In this document: positions 1 to 8,477 of the stretch, in pieces
Numbering within the stretch: position 1 is the stretch's first letter
Layout of the letters: every line of letters starts with the position of its first letter
NCBI GenBank assembly: GCA_964498395.1
Contig: CAZCHE010000002.1
Span: 558,001-622,000 of the forward strand
DNA length: 64,000 nucleotides
Reading direction: 5' to 3'
Origin: Parapedobacter sp964498395
Lineage (GTDB): Bacteria; Bacteroidota; Bacteroidia; Sphingobacteriales; Sphingobacteriaceae
Made by a program: the position numbers and the translations under genes
The notes under the pieces: model-generated
Database searches by the model: none
Told to the model about the DNA's origin: nothing
What the model saw: only the letters and a program-made list of their open reading frames with translations

Positions 1-941
1 TGCCTGCCGCCCGTTATGACGTGTTATTGCCATTTGAAGTTGGCTTCGGTTTGCCAAACGAGAACTTGAATTCCGATATGCATAGGGGCTATGAGGCTGT
101 GGTGCGCTGGAGCGATCGTGTGGGTGAATGGACCTATTCGTTGGCGGGCAACGTCACGTATTCGCGCTTTTATGATTGGGATCGGTACAAACCCCGGTTT
201 AGCAACTCGTGGGATGAATACCGTAGCTCACTTGTGCAACGTTACGGTTATTTGAATTGGGGGTTGCAGTCTGATGGGCAGTTTCAAAGTTGGGAAGAAA
301 TCGCCAATTGGCCGATCGATAACGACCGCCAGGGTAATCGTACCTTGCGTCCAGGTGACGTGAAGTACAAAGACCTTAATGGCGACGGGGTCATCAATGG
401 GCTGGATGAGCGGCCTATTGGTTATCGCCAAGGTGAAACTCCTGTGATCAATGCCGGACTGAACTTCGCGTTCGCATATAAAGGCTTTGACTTGGGATTG
501 GACTTTTCGAGTGGAGGCATGTATACATTCTACAAGCAGTGGGAAATGCGTAACCCCTTCCATGATGGGGGAAATAATCCACAATACTATTTTGACGATG
601 CATGGAAATTATCCGATATCTGGGATGCCAATAGCGAACTGATTCCTGGTAAATACCCGATGCTCCTGATCGGCAACAGTGCGCATAGCAACTACTGGAA
701 TAGTGATTTCTGGAAGCAGAACATTCGGTACATCAAACTCCGTAATGTGGATTTCGGCTATTCTTTGCCGAAACATATTTTGGAACCGCTTTCAATAACT
801 GGTGTTCGGGTGTATTTCTCCGGCCAAAATTTGTTGACATGGACAAATTTGATTGGTGTTGACCCTGAAGCAGACCAAGATAACGGCTTGGGTTACCCAA
901 CCATGCGGATTTTCAATTTTGGAGTGAATGTACGGTTTTAA
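1..941 (+). CDS. SusC/RagA-family TonB-linked outer membrane protein, C-terminal part
   Basis: The reading frame is open from the window edge (first full codon at base 3) to a TAA at 939-941, so only about the last 312 residues of a roughly 1000-residue protein are present. Aromatic-rich beta-barrel strands and the ending in an aromatic residue plus RF (NFGVNVRF) are typical of SusC barrels, as is the stretch YIKLRNVDFGYSLPK near the end, which ends the barrel domain in this family. It is followed after 35 bases by a SusD lipoprotein gene, the normal partner. It would form the TonB-driven import channel for an oligosaccharide or similar large nutrient. The plug and signal regions are outside the window, so the substrate cannot be judged. 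Confidence 0.93.
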   Translation, partial: PAARYDVLLPFEVGFGLPNENLNSDMHRGYEAVVRWSDRVGEWTYSLAGNVTYSRFYDWDRYKPRFSNSWDEYRSSLVQRYGYLNWGLQSDGQFQSWEEIANWPIDNDRQGNRTLRPGDVKYKDLNGDGVINGLDERPIGYRQGETPVINAGLNFAFAYKGFDLGLDFSSGGMYTFYKQWEMRNPFHDGGNNPQYYFDDAWKLSDIWDANSELIPGKYPMLLIGNSAHSNYWNSDFWKQNIRYIKLRNVDFGYSLPKHILEPLSITGVRVYFSGQNLLTWTNLIGVDPEADQDNGLGYPTMRIFNFGVNVRF

Positions 942-976
942 TTAAGTGGTTTGAGTAAAATCGAAAAGCAATAATT

Positions 977-2821
977 ATGAAAAAAGCAAATAAATCGATT
1001 TTCAAGGTGTTAGTCTTAGCGATTGGGCTAACCAGCTTGAATAGCTGTTCGGACTTTTTAGAACGTCAGCCTGACCAAATCCTGACCGATGATCAGGTGT
1101 TCAGCGATGCGATAATGATCGAATCGGTCTTAGCTAACTTCTATGGCCGTGTAACCTGGGGTCAACATATCGGAGACTGGTATCAGTATACCATACTGGA
1201 CGAGGCAGGTAAATCTGACGGTGGTCCAGATAATATCCAAAATTTCGGAAATGCACAATGGCGCGTATATAATTATGAACTGGTACGCAACATCAACCAG
1301 TTCTTGCAAAGCCTTCGTGCCACCACAGTGCTTGACGATGCCGATAAATTGTTGTATGAAGGTGAAGTCCGGTTTCTTCGGGCGTGGACGTATTTTAATA
1401 TGGCCCGTGGTCTAGGTGGGATGCCAATCGTAGGGGATGAAGTGTTTGACTATCAAGGAGGTATGGATATTACTACCCTACAGTATGCGCGCTCTACGGA
1501 AGCAGGTATCTATGATTATATCATTGCTGAATGTGAAGCTGTGTCAACTATGCTCTCTGATGAAAAGAATACCCATTCGGCGAGGGCAAACAAATGGGTG
1601 GCACTGATGCTGAAAGCACGTGCCGCTATTTATGCGGGATCTTTGGCGAATTACAACAACAAGATGACCAGCCCCATCCGTACCGCGGGTGGTGAAGTGG
1701 GTATTCCGGCTGACCGTGCCAACGGGTATTACGAACAGGCGCTAGCAGCTGCACAGGATGTCATCAATAATAGCCCTTATGCACTGCAGCTGAATAAGCC
1801 CGATGACCTGGAACGGAATTTCTACGAGGCATTAAGCATCAAGGATAACAATACGGAAGTCATTTGGGCTCGTGATTATATTTATCCAGGCTCAGGCCAA
1901 CAGGTGGGCTTTACCACGCAGAATATTCCCGGATCACACGCGGAAGATATTGACCGCGCGGCGGCAGGGCCCATCCTTAATTTGGTTGAAGCGTTTGAGT
2001 ACGTGGATAGCCGTAACGGTTCCATTCGTATTCAGGATAACCAAGGGAACTATATATTCTATGATGATCCAGCAGCTGCGTTTGCAAATAAAGACGCACG
2101 GTTAGGTGGCTCGGTGATTACGCCGAATGCCATTTTTAAGGGTACACCTGTTCCTTTACAGGCCGGTCAAAAAGTATGGAATAATGGGGCATGGCAGACG
2201 GTCACAGGACAGCCCGGTGAAATTGATAGTCAAGGTCGGTTGATTACCTCGGCCAATGGGCCAAACCGGTCAAATGAGCAGTATATTAACAAGACTGGCT
2301 TTTTCTTCCGGAAATTTTTGGACGAAACACCCGGGGCTTCTACTCGCGGTCGGAATAGCGAGATGTGGTTCCCCCGCTTCCGGTTTGCTGAAGCGGTGCT
2401 GATTGCTTCGGAAGCAGCGATGGAATTGGGTCAGCAAGCACTGGCGGTTGATTACATTAACCAAGTGCGTGAACGCGGAGGCATCCAGCCGTTAAGTGCC
2501 GTTACCTTGAATGATATCGTACAGGAACGGAGGGTCGAATTTGCATTCGAAGACCATCGGTATTGGGATTTGAAACGTTTTCGTTTAGCGCATATCTTGT
2601 GGAACGGAGTCGTTAATAATCCGACGGCACAGCACTATGCGTTGTTCCCTTATTTAGTGGTGGCCCCCGGTACACCGAATGATGGCAAGTACGTGTTCGA
2701 TCGGTTGACGTTCAGCAATTCATTGCATCCCCGGTTCTTTGAGCTAAGGAACTACTACAACTTTATCGATCTGAGCTGGCAGAATGCGAATCCGAAGATT
2801 GTGTTGAATCCGTTTCAATAA
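977..2821 (+). CDS. SusD/RagB-family nutrient-binding outer membrane lipoprotein
   Basis: A 614-residue protein with a lipoprotein signal (hydrophobic stretch ending LNSC, Cys24 the predicted lipidated residue), followed by the SusD-like beginning DFLERQPD. The N-terminal tetratricopeptide-type half includes the family pattern FLRAWTYFNMARGLGG (about residues 132-147). The C-terminal half carries FRFAEAVLIASEAAMELG, INQVRERGG and ERRVEFAFEDHRYWDLKRF, the hallmark end of SusD proteins. SusD proteins sit as lids on SusC channels and bind substrate at the cell surface. It lies 35 bases after the SusC end and 14 bases before a DUF3823 gene, so the three are probably one transcript. The substrate is unknown; no catabolic enzyme follows on this side. 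Confidence 0.95.
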   Translation: MKKANKSIFKVLVLAIGLTSLNSCSDFLERQPDQILTDDQVFSDAIMIESVLANFYGRVTWGQHIGDWYQYTILDEAGKSDGGPDNIQNFGNAQWRVYNYELVRNINQFLQSLRATTVLDDADKLLYEGEVRFLRAWTYFNMARGLGGMPIVGDEVFDYQGGMDITTLQYARSTEAGIYDYIIAECEAVSTMLSDEKNTHSARANKWVALMLKARAAIYAGSLANYNNKMTSPIRTAGGEVGIPADRANGYYEQALAAAQDVINNSPYALQLNKPDDLERNFYEALSIKDNNTEVIWARDYIYPGSGQQVGFTTQNIPGSHAEDIDRAAAGPILNLVEAFEYVDSRNGSIRIQDNQGNYIFYDDPAAAFANKDARLGGSVITPNAIFKGTPVPLQAGQKVWNNGAWQTVTGQPGEIDSQGRLITSANGPNRSNEQYINKTGFFFRKFLDETPGASTRGRNSEMWFPRFRFAEAVLIASEAAMELGQQALAVDYINQVRERGGIQPLSAVTLNDIVQERRVEFAFEDHRYWDLKRFRLAHILWNGVVNNPTAQHYALFPYLVVAPGTPNDGKYVFDRLTFSNSLHPRFFELRNYYNFIDLSWQNANPKIVLNPFQ

Positions 2822-2835
2822 TTTTAAATTGAGAG

Positions 2836-3513
2836 ATGATGAGAAGACTTTTAAATATAGCACTGCTTTCCACCATAATTGCGGTAAGCAGTTGCGGATT
2901 GGATAATTACGATGCACCGGAGTCCAAGGTGTTTGGCCGAGTGGTGTACAATGGACAACCCGTTGGGGTGAGGGGCACGGGCGAAGCGGTACAGTTGCAG
3001 CTTTTCCAAGATGGATATGAGTTGCGTAATCCGATTCCGGTTTATGTGGCCCAAGACGGTACCTTTGAAGCCAAACTGTTTGATGGAGAGTATAAGCTGG
3101 TCACGCGTGATAACAATGGGCCTTGGGTCAATAGTCGGGATACCACGGTGTTTACCCTCCGCGGAACCACCAACGTGGACATTGAAGTCACCCCGTTGTT
3201 TGCGTTGTCCAATGTCTCGCTGTCACTGAACGGGAACAATGTGAATGCTGCATTCCAGATCGATCAGGTAACGGCGGGATGGGATATCGATTATACCATG
3301 ATCCTGGTGGGTCGTACCGCGTTTGTCGACGATGTGTCGTATACCATTCGCCGTGAAATCCACGATTTGGAAACGGGCGTACCGTTGACCGAAATATTGG
3401 ATTTATCCAATAACAATGATTTCAACCGGGGTGAGCCGTTGTTTGCTCGCATCGGTGTCCGCGCCGCGGGCAAAGACCAAGCGATTTATTCGCAGGTGGT
3501 GAAAATCCGGTAG
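2836..3513 (+). CDS. DUF3823-type lipoprotein of a SusCD locus
   Basis: A 225-residue lipoprotein: signal peptide ending AVSSC, with Cys20 the lipidation site, then a beta-rich domain. Residues around 33-110 (FGRVVYNGQPV, VQLQLFQDGY, DGTFEAKLFDGEYKLV) resemble a carboxypeptidase-regulatory-like fold. A second beta domain follows. This layout and its place directly after susD fit the DUF3823 family, which is found almost only as the third gene of SusC-SusD sets and is thought to be a surface-exposed accessory glycan-binding protein. It is the last gene of the transcript, since a strong hairpin follows 20 bases after the stop. The function is inferred from context only. Confidence 0.8.
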   Translation: MMRRLLNIALLSTIIAVSSCGLDNYDAPESKVFGRVVYNGQPVGVRGTGEAVQLQLFQDGYELRNPIPVYVAQDGTFEAKLFDGEYKLVTRDNNGPWVNSRDTTVFTLRGTTNVDIEVTPLFALSNVSLSLNGNNVNAAFQIDQVTAGWDIDYTMILVGRTAFVDDVSYTIRREIHDLETGVPLTEILDLSNNNDFNRGEPLFARIGVRAAGKDQAIYSQVVKIR

Positions 3514-3533
3514 TACTTCACGTACTGCGTTGT

Positions 3534-3570
3534 TAACCGTTACCTACCGACGCCGGTGGGTAACGGTTAT
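3534..3570 (+). terminator. Hairpin terminator after the first SusCD locus
   Basis: A 15-bp stem (3534-3548 with 3555-3569, one G-T pair) around a 6-base loop, followed by TTTGTG. It lies 20 bases past the DUF3823 stop and could also serve the converging gene at 3600-4109. Confidence 0.75.
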
Positions 3571-3599
3571 TTGTGTATCATACTATTAAGCCTTTCTTG

Positions 3600-4109
3600 C
3601 TATTCCGGCTTGAAATATCGATTAAATGTCAGTGTGTCTAAAATTTCACCGGAATACTGCGCCGCCAACACGACGTCCGCTGCTACCAACCACGTATTAT
3701 CGGATGCTTTTTCGCCCCTGACAAATCCCTTTACCGGCATGAGTGCTATATAATTGCAGGTAGGGCACATCGTGATATGGACGACTTTGCCGTTGCTCAT
3801 ATCATTTTTGTCGAAGTGGAAAGCATTGGCTTGGGCAGGCACTTCGAAAAACAACCCGGAATAGTTTCGCCATTCTTGGTCCGAGTGCTGGTTGGCAAAC
3901 GATCCCCAATAATTCTTATACATAAAGACCAAGCTATTTCCATCAACCACACGCAAGCCATCTAATCGAGCAGATTTACGGTAAACGAATTCGCATGTTT
4001 CACATGGTCCCAGTTCATCCTCACGTAAAGGATCGAGTTTTTCCTTTTGGCAAGCCAAACAGCAGATTGCCAGCATGGCAATCGGGATCCAAACAAGTAT
4101 CTTTTTCAT
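3600..4109 (-). CDS. Small lipoprotein of unknown function
   Basis: A 169-residue protein with a clear lipoprotein signal (MKKI start, hydrophobic core, LAC with Cys20). Two short cysteine pairs (PCETC near residue 36 and MCPTC near residue 113) could form disulfides or bind a metal. I do not recognise a family. It stands alone, converging on the SusCD locus on one side and upstream of the toxin-antitoxin pair on the other. It is probably anchored to the inner face of the outer membrane or at the surface. Confidence 0.7.
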   Translation of the reverse strand: MKKILVWIPIAMLAICCLACQKEKLDPLREDELGPCETCEFVYRKSARLDGLRVVDGNSLVFMYKNYWGSFANQHSDQEWRNYSGLFFEVPAQANAFHFDKNDMSNGKVVHITMCPTCNYIALMPVKGFVRGEKASDNTWLVAADVVLAAQYSGEILDTLTFNRYFKPE

Positions 4110-4239
4110 GATCGTTGGGTTTACTGTAATTGATTATACTTGCTGCGAAGACGAGATAAGACTCGATAACGCTACATCACAATGGTCATTCTCCCATCGT
4201 TCCAATTGCAAATCAACACTAATGTGATTACTAGGTTGC

Positions 4240-4548
4240 TTATTCGGATTGGTGCCTCCTTTCCCAACGTTTAGGGTTACGACTCGTATGGAAAAAAGCG
4301 ATAACCCTTACAGCAGTTCCATCAAGAAAATAATGGATGCCGTAAGGGAAGCGTTTGATAAAATGAATCCTGATGGACTTATAACGTTTTTGAAATAGGT
4401 TGGGATTATGCTGTATAGTGTTTAATCCCGCTTCGATATAGGTTTCTAATGATGCAGCTAGGTTTGGGTCGATTTCATGGTACCAATCAAATGCTTCGAT
4501 AATATCATGGCGAGCTGCGTCAGCAATGAATAGCTTGAACCGAACCAT
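4240..4548 (-). CDS. RelE/ParE-family toxin
   Basis: A 102-residue basic protein with the compact RelE/ParE layout: an N-terminal helical pair (ADAARHDIIEAFDWYHEIDP), the helix LETYIEAGLNTIQHNP, then the beta strands IRIHFIKRFPYGIHYFLDG and VRVIAFFHTSRNPKRW. The ending RNPKRWERR is common in ParE-type toxins from Bacteroidetes. ParE proteins poison gyrase and RelE proteins cut mRNA; the sequence does not settle which applies here. Its ATG shares one base with the stop of the upstream antitoxin gene (TAATG), so translation is probably coupled. Confidence 0.85.
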   Translation of the reverse strand: MVRFKLFIADAARHDIIEAFDWYHEIDPNLAASLETYIEAGLNTIQHNPNLFQKRYKSIRIHFIKRFPYGIHYFLDGTAVRVIAFFHTSRNPKRWERRHQSE

Positions 4549-4760
4549 TAAGATTTTCTGTTCCGTAGTTCCTGCTTAATATCATCCCAAGTGACATAGG
4601 ATAGTTCACCACGATCATGCAATGACATGCGGTGATCCAATTCCTCCATTTGCGAATCGGAAAGGGAGACTTCTTCTTTTTTAATACTGTCCCAAATCGC
4701 TTCAGCCATCGCGATCCGCTCCGCAACGCTTAAACCCAATATATCTGTCAGTTGTATCAT
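4548..4760 (-). CDS. Addiction-module antitoxin (TIGR02574/PF09720 type)
   Basis: I start it at the ATG at 4758-4760 (MIQLTDILGLSV), giving 70 residues; a longer frame extends to 4814 but its extra residues look like untranslated leader. The pattern LSVAERIAMAEAIWDSI followed by LSDSQMEELDHRM and a C-terminal TWDDIKQEL is typical of the small putative addiction module components that neutralise ParE-like toxins. The last part normally wraps the toxin and the first part may bind its own promoter. It overlaps the toxin start by one base. Confidence 0.85.
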   Translation of the reverse strand: MIQLTDILGLSVAERIAMAEAIWDSIKKEEVSLSDSQMEELDHRMSLHDRGELSYVTWDDIKQELRNRKS

Positions 4761-4887
4761 GACCCCATAACTCCGATGATATACAAACTTAAGCAAATTG
4801 CGCCGTATATACAAACCTCTACCTTCACGTCATGTTCCTTTAGCGGACGCAGATGATACCAAAGATACGGTCGCCCTGTATTACCCC

Positions 4888-7329
4888 TCACGCGATCCCT
4901 CCCATCAGCGGGTCGGTAATACTAGGAGAACCGATTTCTACATGGCCGGCAAAACGCTGGCTGAAACCCGAATACCCCTCAACCGTCACCTGGATATCAT
5001 ACCACCTGCTACTGGACGTGAGGTCAAGTGACAGCGTGGCACCCGACGGCGTAGCCAACAGTTGCCGCGTTTGGTTCCCATAAGACCGATCGCTGATACG
5101 TAGGGTAAGGTCTTCGTGTGCGGTGGCGATGACCCGCAATTGACCGGTTTTGGGATCTCCATTCACTTCGATCTGTACGGCGGGGTCAGTTGCCCCTCCT
5201 TTGAATGACCGAAAAAAGCCATTTGGCCCGTGCACCTGCAAGTGATAATGAGCGGCATCAAATTGATCGATTGCCCAGTCATAAGTAAGTGGCTCAGATT
5301 CACGGACGGCAAAGTTCCATGTACGGCCTGCTCCCTGATGGGGATGGTATGGCGCCATCGCCTGTACCCGGAATGGAACGCCAATGGTTTTGGTTTTGGA
5401 TAGCCCGCTGCCCACGTCGAATCGCAGGGTCAGTTGCCCATCTCGAGGGTTGCTAACCGCAGACACACGCAAGTCGTAAGGGATAGCACATGCAGGTTTG
5501 GTGCCGGGCTCTTGTCGCGGCCATTGGGGAGCATTGGGATCGAAAAGCTGGTAGTTGCCGGGAAGGGCTTTGTGCTGCGCGGTATAGATATGGGCTACAT
5601 AGGCATCCCTACTGACGGGTTCCAGTGGGGGATGTGCGGTGTCTGAAGCCGGACGGAACACGGAAGTCAAATCGCCACAAACCAACCGACGCCAGCTGCT
5701 GATATTGGTTTCTTCGATTTTCTTATTGGTTTTTTTGGCTAGGAAATGCTCGAGGAACTGAAGGGGCGACGTGAGGTCGAACACTTCCGAATTGACCCAT
5801 CCGCCCTTGGTCCAAGGCGAGGCAATCACGAGCGGTACCCGAAAACCTAAGCCAATGGGGCTGTCCAATGTGGTGTCGGGGTCATCGGTGCGAACCCGTT
5901 CTTGCTCGACAGTAACATACTCATCGCGGGTATCAATGCCATTGGCAACAGTACCCGAATCGGGTCTGCCCGTAAGCGGAGGCACGAACGGCGGAACGTG
6001 ATCGAAATACCCGTCGTTTTCGTCGTAATTAAGGATAAAAATGGTCTTCTTCCAGATTTCCGGATTCTTGGTTAGGATGTCAAGTGTCTCTGACACATAC
6101 CAGGCCCCAAACCAGGGTGCGGTGGGGTGATCGGAAAAATTGCAGGGTGCGCAAAGCCAGGATACCGTCGGCAGCTTACCTTCATCGACGTCTTTTCGGA
6201 ATTGATAGAAGATATCGCCTTTGGGTACCTGTACTTGCTTCTCAACCCCTTGGTCGGTGTAGGTCAGCGTTTCCAGCTCGTGATAATGGGGGTCAGCGGT
6301 GTTGGTGGCGAATGCACGTTGGTGGATTTCGCGTTCCTGTTTGGGCAACGCTTCAAAATTGGCTGCGCTATAGTGCTCCAGATCGACACGTATACGCGCT
6401 AACTGCTTTTGAGTGTCGGTGAGCTCGGTAGCATCCGTGATCTGTCCGGAAGCGATTTCCTGCTCGAGGGCCTTCGCGTAGCGTTCCAAATATGCCCGAT
6501 GAGCCGGATGGAACCGCACGTGGTATTGCTTGTGGAACTCTAGGTTGTTATTGGTGAAGTTGGCCAGCCAATCTTCCTCTTCCCCTTTGAACCCCACGGG
6601 GAGGCTCAGTTCATTTTGGTAGACTTTCCACGAAACACCGGCCTCTTGTAAGCGCTCGGGGTAGGTTTTCCAACTGACGTCCTTGTAGTTGATTTGCCGG
6701 TTATCTACATGGGCTACTGACTCGGGGTCGTGCGGATCCTCGCGGACCGTACCCGACCAAAAATACGATCGGTTAGCGCTCGTACCGGTCAATGAGGAGC
6801 AAAAATGCTGGTCACAGACCGTAAAGGCATCGGCCAGGGCGTAATAGAATGGGATGTCGGCCCTGTCGTAATAGCCCATAGTGAGTGGCATGTGCTGATA
6901 TTCCGGGTTGCCGGGTTTCTTGGCTTCCAGCCAAGCGTCCATTTTGCCCCCATTGTGGGCGTGCACCATGTCGCGCCAGCTATGGGGTAGCGAGCCCATC
7001 CAGGTGGCCTTGGTATTGTTGATGTCCAAACGGAATGGCGTGTATGTTTGGCCTTGGGAATCGGTTTGTGCCCATACGGGCAGGCCGTTAGGCAACTGGA
7101 TGGCGCGGGGGTCGTTGAATCCCCGTACGCCGCGAAGTGAACCATAACAATGATCAAACGAACGGTTCTCTTGCATCAGGAATACGATGTGTTCGGCGTC
7201 TAGATAGGTGCTGCCCGACGCAGCATCGATGGCCAAGGCTCGCTGTATCGAGGGAGGCAACACATGCGCCGCTGCTGCTGAGCCGGCCAGCAAGGAGGCT
7301 TTTTTTAAAAAGGTTCGTCTGGATTCCAT
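4888..7329 (-). CDS. Tat-exported phosphocholine-type phospholipase C
   Basis: An 813-residue protein. The N-terminus has a twin-arginine signal (SRRTFLKK, then an Ala-rich hydrophobic stretch), so it is folded before export. The catalytic phosphoesterase domain (PF04185, about residues 45-560) begins with EHIVFLMQENRSFDHCYGSL, the family signature, and contains ILNYDENDGYFDHVPPF. Two beta domains of the DUF756 type follow (about 610-700 and 715-800). The layout and length match non-haemolytic phospholipases C (TIGR03396), which release phosphocholine or related headgroups from phosphatidylcholine or sphingomyelin. Start is only 2 bases beyond the stop of the FAD oxidoreductase gene, and it is the last gene of the phosphonate cluster. 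I infer that it frees phospho- or phosphonolipid headgroups for that pathway. The true headgroup is unknown. Confidence 0.9.
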   Translation of the reverse strand: MESRRTFLKKASLLAGSAAAAHVLPPSIQRALAIDAASGSTYLDAEHIVFLMQENRSFDHCYGSLRGVRGFNDPRAIQLPNGLPVWAQTDSQGQTYTPFRLDINNTKATWMGSLPHSWRDMVHAHNGGKMDAWLEAKKPGNPEYQHMPLTMGYYDRADIPFYYALADAFTVCDQHFCSSLTGTSANRSYFWSGTVREDPHDPESVAHVDNRQINYKDVSWKTYPERLQEAGVSWKVYQNELSLPVGFKGEEEDWLANFTNNNLEFHKQYHVRFHPAHRAYLERYAKALEQEIASGQITDATELTDTQKQLARIRVDLEHYSAANFEALPKQEREIHQRAFATNTADPHYHELETLTYTDQGVEKQVQVPKGDIFYQFRKDVDEGKLPTVSWLCAPCNFSDHPTAPWFGAWYVSETLDILTKNPEIWKKTIFILNYDENDGYFDHVPPFVPPLTGRPDSGTVANGIDTRDEYVTVEQERVRTDDPDTTLDSPIGLGFRVPLVIASPWTKGGWVNSEVFDLTSPLQFLEHFLAKKTNKKIEETNISSWRRLVCGDLTSVFRPASDTAHPPLEPVSRDAYVAHIYTAQHKALPGNYQLFDPNAPQWPRQEPGTKPACAIPYDLRVSAVSNPRDGQLTLRFDVGSGLSKTKTIGVPFRVQAMAPYHPHQGAGRTWNFAVRESEPLTYDWAIDQFDAAHYHLQVHGPNGFFRSFKGGATDPAVQIEVNGDPKTGQLRVIATAHEDLTLRISDRSYGNQTRQLLATPSGATLSLDLTSSSRWYDIQVTVEGYSGFSQRFAGHVEIGSPSITDPLMGGIA

Positions 7330-7331
7330 GG

Positions 7332-8477
7332 TTACAAACTTAATCGATTTTCAATAATATGTTCTGCCAAACCGAAAGATAATGTCATACCTGCGCCACT
7401 AAGAGCGTTAAGCACAAAGACATTGGCCTCCGGTTGTTCGAACACATAGCTTTGGCCATTGGTCATCTTGGCATACACGCCATTCCACGATTCGAGCAGC
7501 CGGTGATCCTTGAACTGCGCGAATCGGCCAAGGTAATCAATGATCAATTGGTTGATGAATTGCCGGTCGAAGGGGTCGGGGCTAAGCCCATATTCATGCG
7601 AATCGCCGATGGTGAGTTGGCCATTGCCGTGCTGTGAAACCATCACATGGATGCCACAAGTCAAGTAGTCTTGCATTTCACGACTGGCCCACTCGCGGAG
7701 TGGCTGGATGGACGGCAGCGCCAAAAAAGCACCGTAGTGGAGCAAGGAAAGACCCCCGCATAGCGGAACACCGATTTGCCAGTCATCCGGCTGCGCCACC
7801 ATACGCATCATCTGTAGTTTACACTTCGTGATCGGCAATGAGGCGAATAGCTCGGGGTATAGGGTTTCGAAATCTGCCCCGCTGCATAATGCGATAAGGT
7901 CGGCTGGTTGGGGAGGGTGGTTGCCTACGTAAACCTTTCCTTCGGCAATACGGTGCACACATTGGTTCCAACGGAAAGCCACGCTATACCGTTCTTGCAA
8001 GAAATCGGCTACCTTGGCGATAGCCTCACGCGGGTCTACGATGACTTCCTCGCCGCTCCACAGTGCCCCTTTCAATCCCGATGGGTTGGCTGCGGGCGAC
8101 TTGTCCAAGACCTGATCAGGGGTCAATATCGCACAATCACGATCTGCCCCGTACTGGCTGACATAGTCTTCCATCACGGCAAGTTCGGCTTCGCTATAGG
8201 CCAAATGCAGCGAACCGGTTTGCCGATGCCAAATGCCAGCTTCTCCGCATACAGCCTTCCAGACATCGCGGGAGCGTACAGCCCATTGGTAGGGTTGGCC
8301 TGCTGGCTGGCCAACGGGCCAGACCATGCCAAAGTTGCGGATGGACGCGCCCAATGCGCGTGGATTCCGCTCGTAAACCATCACTTGATAGCCTTTTTCT
8401 GCTAATGCCCTTGCGGTGGCAAGGCCGACGATGCCTGCGCCAATGACGATGGCGGTAGGTTTGTTATGTTGAATCAT
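7332..8477 (-). CDS. FAD-dependent oxidoreductase of phosphonate loci (TIGR03364-like)
   Basis: I start it at the ATG at 8475-8477 (MIQHNKPTAIVIGAGIVGLA), giving 381 residues; the start overlaps the transporter stop by four bases (ATGA). The dinucleotide motif GAGIVGLATARALAEKG and the DAO fold are clear. Later SIRNFGMVWPVGQ and ALSGAGMTLSFGLAEH fit the glycine oxidase/sarcosine oxidase superfamily and in particular the FAD enzymes repeatedly found in phosphonate gene clusters. Some relatives (PbfC/PbfD types) act on aminoethylphosphonate or its N-methyl forms, giving phosphonoacetaldehyde. Here it sits between a transporter and a PhnX-like hydrolase, which fits that role. The exact amine substrate is inferred. 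Confidence 0.85.
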   Translation of the reverse strand: MIQHNKPTAIVIGAGIVGLATARALAEKGYQVMVYERNPRALGASIRNFGMVWPVGQPAGQPYQWAVRSRDVWKAVCGEAGIWHRQTGSLHLAYSEAELAVMEDYVSQYGADRDCAILTPDQVLDKSPAANPSGLKGALWSGEEVIVDPREAIAKVADFLQERYSVAFRWNQCVHRIAEGKVYVGNHPPQPADLIALCSGADFETLYPELFASLPITKCKLQMMRMVAQPDDWQIGVPLCGGLSLLHYGAFLALPSIQPLREWASREMQDYLTCGIHVMVSQHGNGQLTIGDSHEYGLSPDPFDRQFINQLIIDYLGRFAQFKDHRLLESWNGVYAKMTNGQSYVFEQPEANVFVLNALSGAGMTLSFGLAEHIIENRLSL

